DNA of 64,000 nt from Tritrichomonas musculus. Lineage: Eukaryota; Parabasalia; Tritrichomonadida; Tritrichomonadidae. A model generated the notes under the pieces. That model worked only from the letters and a program-made list of their open reading frames with translations, was not told the origin of the DNA and made no database searches. Each line of letters opens with the position of its first letter. Position 1 is the first letter of the stretch. Shown here in pieces: positions 56,757 to 64,000 of the stretch. The translations under genes and the position numbers were made by a program. The stretch spans positions 5,332,001-5,396,000 of the forward strand of contig JAPFFF010000006.1 in NCBI GenBank assembly GCA_039105265.1. Reading direction: 5' to 3'.

Positions 56757-57830
56757 TCAAAATATTTTAAATTTTGATATTATTTCTTCATTTATATCAA
56801 TTCTACTATCTTTCAAAAGTTTTTTAAGAATATCAAAATAATTATATTTAAATAAATCATAAATAGATGATTTATCCAATAATTCACTTGTTATAAAATG
56901 AAAATTGTAGAACTTCAAAAACTTTGGCAAAAAATCATGAAAATTAATTTTTTGAAAATAATTTTCAATGATATAGTTTTCAATATCAAAGTGATGACAT
57001 TTTATCGCTTCTTTTAAATTTTTTTCAGATATAAATTTTACTTTTTTTTCTTCAAGTAAATGAAAAATTTCTTGATTATTACTGTGAATTGCGTATAAAA
57101 ACAAATTCGGTTTCAATTCAGCGCCATTTAAAAGCAAATAATTGAAAATTTGAATAGATCCAAAGAATGCTGAATATTCAATCAAAGAAACTGTTTTTTT
57201 AACTAAAAATGAATTGGTTTCAAAAATTGAAGGATTTATTTCAAAAGTTTTTATGTTCAAATTTGATTGGTTTATATGACTGACAAATTCATCAATTTTG
57301 TCTTCTCGAATTAATTGGCAAATAAAGCTGTCATTTTCTCCTATTTTCCTTTTTTCTTCAAAATCTTCAGAATTATCATTTTGTTTGCGATCGAATACAT
57401 TGATTTCATTAGAGAAAAATTGGAGGAAATTGCCTTTTCTGAACTTATAATTAGAAAAAGTTGTTATCATTTTTTTTGTGATGGTAATGATTTTTTCTTC
57501 AAAAAGGAAGAGCAAAATTCGTTTGTTTTTTTGGAAAGTAATGAATATTTCATCATTTGTAAAATTGTTTTGGATGTAATCTTGATAATATTTTAATATT
57601 TTGAAAAACTTGTCGAAAAAGTTAGCATCACGATGATGGTTATTCGAAATATTATTAAGTAAATAGAGAAATAACTTGAAATCATTCTTATCTTCTTGAA
57701 TTTTGTAATCATCACATATTTTAATGATTTCTTTAAAGTTGTTTTCATCAACTTCTGTGTTTTCTATGTAATTCAACACTTTAGACTGAATTTCTTTGAT
57801 TTTCTCCAAGTATTTTTCTATTTCTCCCAT
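56757..57830 (-). CDS. DUF3447 protein, 5' part of a DUF3447-ankyrin locus
   Basis: A 357-residue protein starting MGEIEKYLEKIKEIQSKVLNYI, the family N-terminus. It carries KRKIGENDSFICQLIREDKI, SLIEYSAFFGSIQIFNYLL, YAIHSNNQEIFHLLEE and CHHFDIENYI. The frame closes after LLKDSRIDINEEIISKFKIF, i.e. in the ankyrin loop, and runs straight into 25-bp-periodic repeat DNA and, 48 bases later, the Polinton-like element. The missing ankyrin units are found beyond that element at 47697-49240. As it stands it would encode only the DUF3447 half. Function unknown. Confidence 0.75.
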   Translation of the reverse strand: MGEIEKYLEKIKEIQSKVLNYIENTEVDENNFKEIIKICDDYKIQEDKNDFKLFLYLLNNISNNHHRDANFFDKFFKILKYYQDYIQNNFTNDEIFITFQKNKRILLFLFEEKIITITKKMITTFSNYKFRKGNFLQFFSNEINVFDRKQNDNSEDFEEKRKIGENDSFICQLIREDKIDEFVSHINQSNLNIKTFEINPSIFETNSFLVKKTVSLIEYSAFFGSIQIFNYLLLNGAELKPNLFLYAIHSNNQEIFHLLEEKKVKFISEKNLKEAIKCHHFDIENYIIENYFQKINFHDFLPKFLKFYNFHFITSELLDKSSIYDLFKYNYFDILKKLLKDSRIDINEEIISKFKIF

Positions 57831-58197
57831 ATTTAGGATAGAGTTTGATAGATAAAACTTTTTGAATTAAAAAACGTTAATTTCATAATATTTTATATAA
57901 AATATTGAAAACATAAAATAATTTGGAAAATCAACTTTTTGTAATAGACCTTTTTATAAAAAGAAATTTTTTTTTGGTAAAAAAGATTAAATTTGGTAAA
58001 AAAGCTTTATTTCAGAAAGCATTTTTATTTTTGCAAAAAGGCCTATTATAAAATGATAAAAATAAAAAAATAAAGATTTTTATTGTGAAATCAATTCTCT
58101 TTATTAGGTAATAAAGAATTTTCAAAATTTACGTCAGATCTATTATGGTTTTCCATAAAAAAAATGAATAACCATCAGAAAAATGTTTTAAATGTTA
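57831..58197. other. intergenic region
   Basis: AT-rich spacer between the end of the downstream ankyrin locus and the start of the DUF3447 gene at 57830. Contains two copies of a ggtaaaaaag segment near 57975-57999. No gene is seen. Confidence 0.5.
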
Positions 58198-59640
58198 TTA
58201 AAAATCGATGGAAATTTCTACTTTTTCTTTGAATGGTGAACCTTTTTGTTTTAAAAGATTTATTATTTCGGTGTTCTTGCTTTCAATGGCCATTTGTAAT
58301 GCTGTCATATGAAAAAGATATCAATAATTCCATTATAATTAATTTGAACTTTATTTACACAATTGTTTGAATTGTATTTAAATTGATATTGTTCAATTGT
58401 ATTTGAATTGTTGAATAGAGATTTCATTAAATTTTTTATATCAAATTTCATTGTAATTGCTAAATTAAATCTCATTAAAATATATAATTTTAATGTTATT
58501 TAAATCAAAAAATCAAAACTTCATTAAAAAAAAATGATCTGAAATGTAGTTTAAAAAATATATTTGGGAATTGGATTGAAAAAATTGATTTTAAAATTGG
58601 ATAAAAAGATTTGAATGAAATTGAATAAAAATTTTTTTTTAAAAAACACAATTTTTAAAATTATATTGTAAACTGGATTGAAATAATTAATATTCAATGT
58701 CATTAAAAACAAAAATTATGAATCCAATTAGAAATATTTTTGATGTTGTAATTGCATTCAAATATTTGCCATAAAAAACTATATTGAATATTAAATTTTT
58801 GAATTGTATTAAAAAAATATTAATTCTTGAACTTTAAAACAATATTATTAATTAAAACTGTATTGAAAAATCATAAATATTGAACCAAATAAAACATTAT
58901 CAATATGAAATGTGATAAAATATGAAGAAATTTTAAATGTCATTCAAAAAATATTGGATGATAATTGCAGTGATATTAACATCAATATCAGGACATGATA
59001 ATAAAAGTTGAACAATCTTTGCATTTTCATTTTCAACTGCTATATGTAATGCTGTCTTTTTAAAAAAATCTTGATATTTCATTAATAAACATTTTCAATG
59101 AAATGTCATTTCAAATTAGAATTTGAAATTACATTTGAATACATTAATAAAAAATTTCATTAATTAACATAATTTGAAATCAAGTTAAAACTTAAATTTT
59201 TGAATTGTTTTTAAGATAAGAATTAAAAATGTCATAAATATAAATATTTTTATAAATGTAATAAAAACACTGGATGAAATTGTATTTTAACAATTGATAT
59301 GAAATTACATTCGAATTTTGGAATTTGAAATGCAATTGATACATTTAAATACAAATTAGACTCAAATATATGATTTTGAAATATCATTAAAAAACGGATA
59401 AAAAGAATCACATTAAACTTCTTGATAGAAAATTTCATTCAAATAACAATGGTCAAAAATATAATTAATTCAAATATTTGGAAATGGTTCGATTAATGAA
59501 TATTTAGTAAAAATGCTTTCAAGATTAACATCGATACTATTGTATGATAGTAAAAGTTGAATAATGTCTAAATTACCAATTTCAACAGCATAATGAATGA
59601 GTGCTTTATAAACAAACAGAAAAGAATTTCATCAAAATAA
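58198..59640 (-). pseudogene. Scattered ankyrin repeats and C-terminus of a DUF3447 locus
   Basis: Three ankyrin units on the minus strand follow the DUF3447 gene at 61406-62509: about 59490-59612 (ALIHYAVEIGNLDIIQLLLSYNSIDVN), 58970-59055 (TALHIAVENENAKIVQLLLSC, DIDVN) and 58198-58308 (TALQMAIESKNTEIINLLKQKG). The last one ends in a plausible natural C-terminus, KEKVEISIDF and a stop at 58198. Each unit keeps the ankyrin consensus and is open, yet they are separated by 400-700 bases of stop-rich 25-bp-periodic DNA. Either exons of one protein or relics; standard trichomonad splice motifs were not found. Confidence 0.6.
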
Positions 59641-61400
59641 ATTCGAAATTTCATTAAAATTATTTATCCGAATTTCATTAAAATGTTTCATTAAAGAATG
59701 ATATTTTGAAAGTTGTTTTGAAACCACATATAAATATTCATCGAAAATGTCATTTAAATTTTTGATTTATAAATTTCATTTTAACTTGTGATTTAAATAT
59801 AATTAATTGATAGATTTAAAATATCATAAATTTATATAATATAAAATTCCATCAAAACATAATATTTTGAATTCTATTGAAAGGAATAAAACCAAAATTT
59901 TATTTAAATAATATGTTTTGAAATCTTGTTAAAAAGATTTTGTGCAAAATTACATAAAAATAAACTTGGTTGAAATGTAATTACAAATATAAATATGGAA
60001 CCACATTGAACTATTTTTATAGAAATTACATTTTAATATTTGAATAAAATGTCATTTATATAATTTGTATAAAATTAAATTGAAATATTTGATATAAATG
60101 TCATTCAATCATTTGATAAAAAAACTTCATAAAAACAAACATAATGAAAATATCATTTTAATATTTGAAGACTAATGCTATTTAAGGAATTAATAAAAAA
60201 TTATATCAAAGATATTAAATAAAACGTCATTTAAATAATCATTTCAAAATTTCATTCAAAATATAATGAAATTTCATAAAAAAAATTCATTCAAAATATG
60301 ATGAAAATGCTAGATTTTAAAATTTCATTAATATATAATATATAATATCTTCATTAAAAATAATTCCTTAATTACATTATTAAATTATTGATAAAAAAAT
60401 GTCATTTAAAATAAAATTATTTATTTCATTTAAATTTTTGATTAATAATTTCATTGAAATAGTTTTTTTGTAATTTCATGAATTGATTATTAATTAAAAC
60501 TTCATTAAATTGATATTTAAAATGTCATTAAAAATTTCTCATTTTGAAATTGAATTTATACAAATCATATTTGAAATATCATTCAAAAAATTTAGGATTA
60601 AATTGTATTAATTATTGAAAAATAGAATTCCATAAAAAATTGAATGAAATGTAATTGGTAAAAAATGATCATGAATGTCATTTAATCATAACAATTAAAA
60701 TTTGATTTAAATCAATGTTTGAAAATGTAATAAAAATCGAAAAATTGAAATTGGATTTGAATATGTAATATAAAATATCATTTATAAAAAATAATATCAA
60801 ATGTAATTGAAATTTTTATTTATAAATGTTATAACCATAATTTAATTGATATTCCATTTAAAAAAATAATATTGAATTCCATAAAAAATTAAAGTTTAAT
60901 GTAATAAATAAATTTAATATGAAATTTGATTTGAATACTTAAATTGAAACAGCATTCAAAAATTTTCTAAAAACGACATTGAAAATTGATATAATGAATT
61001 TTATTTGAATGAAATAATTTGAAATTCTATTTAAAATATATTAAAATTCTATTTAAATAATAAGTTTGAAATGTAATTGAAATGACAAATTTTTAATTCT
61101 ATTGAAATAATATATCACCAAATTTTATTTCAATTGTTTATTTTGAATTGTATTCAAATATTTTCATTTGTAATTTCATTCAAAAAATAAATTTTTAAAT
61201 AGCATTTAAAATATATTTTATTTAGAAATATCATTTGAATATTTCATTTTAAATTATGTTTAACATAACTTAATTTGAACTTTATTCAAACAAACCTTTA
61301 TCAAATATCATTAAAAAACAAAACAAAACTCTATTTAATGTATTTTTAATGAAATTCTATTAAATTAGTGCTTTAAGAATGTAATTAAAAAGTATGTTTT
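58330..61400. repeat. decayed tandem repeat, period about 25 bp (array 2)
   Basis: About 3 kb, interrupted only by ankyrin units, in which a CATT/AATT/TATT core recurs every 24-26 bp behind tt(t/g)gaaat(t/g)t. The clearest run is 60400-61260, where some 35 successive units can be laid out by eye. Consensus by eye: tttgaaatgtcatttaaat plus about six A/T bases. Units differ from each other at many positions, so the array is old. It starts at the point where the DUF3447 frame ends. Confidence 0.75.
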
Positions 61401-61405
61401 AAACT

Positions 61406-62509
61406 TTATTTAAACAAAAAATAAATGAAATTGGATTTAAATATGCCATTTAAAACTATTCTTTTATTAATCTTAAAATTGGTTTCCTCAAGAACAATAC
61501 CAAGATAATTGAAGTAGTCATATTGGCACAATTGTAAAATTGCGGAATCATCCATTTCCACTTCATTAAAAAGCGCGAAATTGTAATATTGAATACATTT
61601 TAAAGATGACACATTATCATCTTCATTTAACAGATTATTTTTAATATAATTGTAAATATCATTGTGATGACATTCAATTGCAGTATCAATGCAAAATTGA
61701 TAATTTGAATTTGCTGGCTTAATTCTCTTTTCTATTAAAAAATTGATCATTTCTGGATTTCGACCGTGAATTGCATAAATCCACAGATCTGGATTCGCTT
61801 TGGCATGATTCAAATAAAGATATTTGAAGATTTGTATTGAACCAAAGAATGCTGCGTATTCAATTAATGATGGCTGTTTTATCGTCAAATATAAATTCGT
61901 CTCAAAAATTGAATTTGAAATTCGAGTATTTAAAGAAACGCTATTTTTGTTAACAAATGTGATGAACTCATCAATATTATCCTTTCGAATGAGTTCACAT
62001 ATCGGTTCATCATTCTCACCGTTTTTGCGCTTCTCTTCGAAATTTTCTTGAATGTCTTTTGAAATTGATTGAATTTCTTTTTCAGTTAGAAAAGATTTTA
62101 TTTCTGGAAACAAAAACTGACTGTAACCGTTGTCAGAAATGACTTCAAAAATATGCTTATCTATAGTTATAATGCCCAATTCAATTAGTGTGAGTAGAAT
62201 TCTCTTGTTGCTGCTGAAAATATTGAATATTTCGTAATTTGTGAAATACTTTGTGATTTCATTTTGTAAATTTTTAAGAATTGGGCTGATTTTGTGGAAA
62301 AAATTAGATGATCGGTTGTGATTATTTGTTATGCTTGCTAGTAAGTATAAAATTGACTTGATATCGTACCTGTTAACTCGGATTTTATAATCATCAAATA
62401 ATTTGATAAGATTCTGACTGTTTTCTTCGGTATCATCTTCATCATCTAAAAAATTTAAGATTCTTTCTTGAATTTTTGTCATTTTTTCAATGTAATTTCG
62501 AGATTTCAT
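61406..62509 (-). CDS. DUF3447 protein, 5' part of a DUF3447-ankyrin locus
   Basis: A 367-residue protein starting MKSRNYIEKMTKIQERILNFL, aligned with the other family starts. It has KRKNGENDEPICELIRKDNI, SLIEYAAFFGSIQIFKYLYL, YAIHGRNPEMINFLIE and CHHNDIYNYI. It closes after EETNFKINKRIVLNGIF, in the ankyrin loop, and is followed by about 1.8 kb of 25-bp-periodic repeat before the first detached ankyrin unit. DUF3447 is a trichomonad-expanded ankyrin-linked domain without known function. No signal peptide or membrane segment. Confidence 0.78.
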   Translation of the reverse strand: MKSRNYIEKMTKIQERILNFLDDEDDTEENSQNLIKLFDDYKIRVNRYDIKSILYLLASITNNHNRSSNFFHKISPILKNLQNEITKYFTNYEIFNIFSSNKRILLTLIELGIITIDKHIFEVISDNGYSQFLFPEIKSFLTEKEIQSISKDIQENFEEKRKNGENDEPICELIRKDNIDEFITFVNKNSVSLNTRISNSIFETNLYLTIKQPSLIEYAAFFGSIQIFKYLYLNHAKANPDLWIYAIHGRNPEMINFLIEKRIKPANSNYQFCIDTAIECHHNDIYNYIKNNLLNEDDNVSSLKCIQYYNFALFNEVEMDDSAILQLCQYDYFNYLGIVLEETNFKINKRIVLNGIFKSNFIYFLFK

Positions 62510-64000
62510 TTTTCAAAAAATGTAAATGTTTTTTTAATTGAAAAAGTTTGTTTTTTGAATGATAAATAATCAATTGTAATTTTTATTTTGAACTTTAATA
62601 CCAAAACTAATTGATAATTAAATTAACTAAAAGACAATATTTTAAGTATATTATTTATAAAATGCGCAAATCATAAAAAAAATGATTTAAGAAAAATTAT
62701 TTATGTTTATAATAATACAAACGAAAAAATAGTCATCAACTATTTTTTTTTTACAACTGGTCGAACAATTTTCTTTTGAGGTGGATTAATTCTAGGATGA
62801 TGCTGATTTGTCGATATCTTTCTTGGTGAGTCTGAATTTTTAGGAGATTCAGGTGGCTTTGGCTTTAATAATGCTTTTTTATCTTATATTTTGCTATATA
62901 TAGTATTTTCGAAAATATTTTTATTGAAAAAATAAATAATACATACATAACCTAGATTATGATAATATAAGTATAATAAAATATAAGCTTATATAAGCTT
63001 GTTATATTGAGAATCGATATCTAAAAGTCATTTTTTTACATCTGATGCTCGAGTTTCAGTTTAAAAATCTGATATTGAGAATAAAAAAATCTGTTTTTTT
63101 ATTATTTTATTTATTTAAATTATATTTAAGTACATTATAAATAATAAAAATAGGTTAGTTTACTTAATATTAAAAACATTTAGTAAGATATATTTATTTT
63201 TTGGATACCCAATATTTCTGATGAAAGCGATAAAAATACTATCAAATTATATAACATGTAGCTATTTAAAAGTTTTATCGCATTCAATTTATTAAATTGG
63301 GAGATAAAAATACTTTTAAATAGCTACAAAACAATAATTATATTAATATATAATTATATTTATAAAAATTATATGTGATATTGATTATTTTTGACCCACA
63401 TTAAACCCAACTTGGCCCACATTTTGGCCTATGATTTTTAAAAAATATTATTTTGGGCCGATTTGACCACCCTGTATAAATAGTTTATAAAATAGGAAAT
63501 TTTTTATATTAATCATCAAGATCCAAGTTCATTAAAATAGATAAAAATTCTTTATTATTTTCCTTTTGCATACAAATAATATACCAAAAGTATAGAGATA
63601 TAAGGATAAAATATAATTTCTTTGCAATTGAACTCTTTATCAAATAAAATAAGATTTTTAACTTTAATTTCTGATCTGAATACATTTTAAACACAAATTA
63701 CATTATCAAGTTTATATGCAAATCGTCGATAGGAAAACCTTTTTATCTTCTCAAAAAGAACGATAGAATATATCTTTGATTTATTTGTAACCCATATTCA
63801 TAAAATAACAGAATTAATGTATAATTATCAATTTTTCTAAAAAAAATATGAAAATAAATAAAGTTAAAATTAGTTTTAAAATTTATTCAAAAAGTTAAAC
63901 ATAACGTACATTCATTTCAATCGCAAACACCATTGTTTTTTTCATCAAATATATTTTATATTTATATTTTAAAAAGATTTTTTTAAATGTGTAAAATTTA
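62510..64000. other. AT-rich right flank with one orphan coding-like segment
   Basis: No full gene. At about 62740-62885 (minus) a frame preceded by a stop reads KPKPPESPKNSDSPRKIST and then a Lys/Pro-rich tail ending in VRPVVKKK and a stop; it looks like the last exon or the relic of a C-terminus. A 16-bp inverted repeat lies at 63257-63272 / 63313-63328. A 61-codon frame at 63509-63694 is not accepted. Confidence 0.5.
63257..63328. repeat. 72-bp inverted repeat (16-bp arms)
   Basis: Arms tgtagctatttaaaag (63257-63272) and its exact complement (63313-63328); gataaaaatact also occurs as a direct copy at about 63229 and 63303. Possibly a tiny foldback element. Confidence 0.55.

Noticed and set aside
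58330-61400. 25-bp-periodic array as CRISPR
   Set aside because: Units have no constant repeat with unique spacers, the genome is eukaryotic, and the period is too short.
63509-63694. 61-codon minus-strand frame at the right edge
   Set aside because: Low-complexity hydrophobic sequence with no family marks.

Overview
The window reads as nuclear DNA of a trichomonad (Parabasalia), most like Tritrichomonas. It is very AT-rich, with long mostly intron-less genes, BspA-type leucine-rich-repeat proteins, DUF3447/ankyrin proteins, TKL-type kinases with the typical trichomonad style, and a protein-primed DNA polymerase element of the Maverick/Polinton kind. Several start codons are preceded within about 5-30 nt by TCA(C/T)TTT-like initiator motifs, as known from Trichomonas vaginalis. 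The species cannot be fixed from the sequence alone.

Layout. 0.1-2.7 kb: a DUF3447-LRR fusion gene (-). 2.7-4.4 kb: intergenic, with a small TTAA-flanked inverted-repeat element. 4.4-8.9 kb: a DEAH-helicase/RBR ubiquitin-ligase fusion (+). 9.4-11.6 kb: a Sel1 pseudogene and a BTB/F5-8C protein (-). 12.1-19.7 kb: a giant ubiquitin-specific protease (+), followed at once by a TA-flanked MITE. 20.6-21.7 kb: a minimal HECT ligase (-). 22.4-26.8 kb: two divergent DUF3447-LRR genes, each interrupted at the same ankyrin loop. 26.9-33.1 kb: a secreted ankyrin protein, a secreted Sel1 protein, an SLC45-like sugar transporter, a small unknown gene and a NADAR protein. 33.6-36.6 kb: a third interrupted DUF3447-LRR gene. 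36.8-42.2 kb: one open frame with five kinase-like domains plus the C-terminal remnant of a sixth, only one domain with a full catalytic set. 42.6-46.7 kb: a RING2 remnant, ribosomal protein P2, a second HECT ligase and a tRNA-Glu-like gene. 47.7-62.5 kb: two DUF3447-ankyrin loci (-) whose ankyrin repeats are scattered one by one between stretches of a decayed tandem repeat of about 25 bp. A 7.4-kb Polinton-like element with 422-bp terminal inverted repeats sits inside one of these stretches and itself carries a nested 582-bp MITE with a 9-bp target duplication.

Themes. Ubiquitin signalling is over-represented (RBR-helicase, USP, two HECTs, RING2 remnant, BTB protein). Repeat proteins (ankyrin, LRR, Sel1) make up much of the rest. 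The most unusual structure is the DUF3447-ankyrin loci: five of six DUF3447 loci are interrupted at the same structural place, the loop between ankyrin repeats, and in two of them the interruptions have grown to hundreds or thousands of bases of 25-bp-periodic DNA. Whether these are introns, repeat expansions or decay cannot be settled from the sequence.
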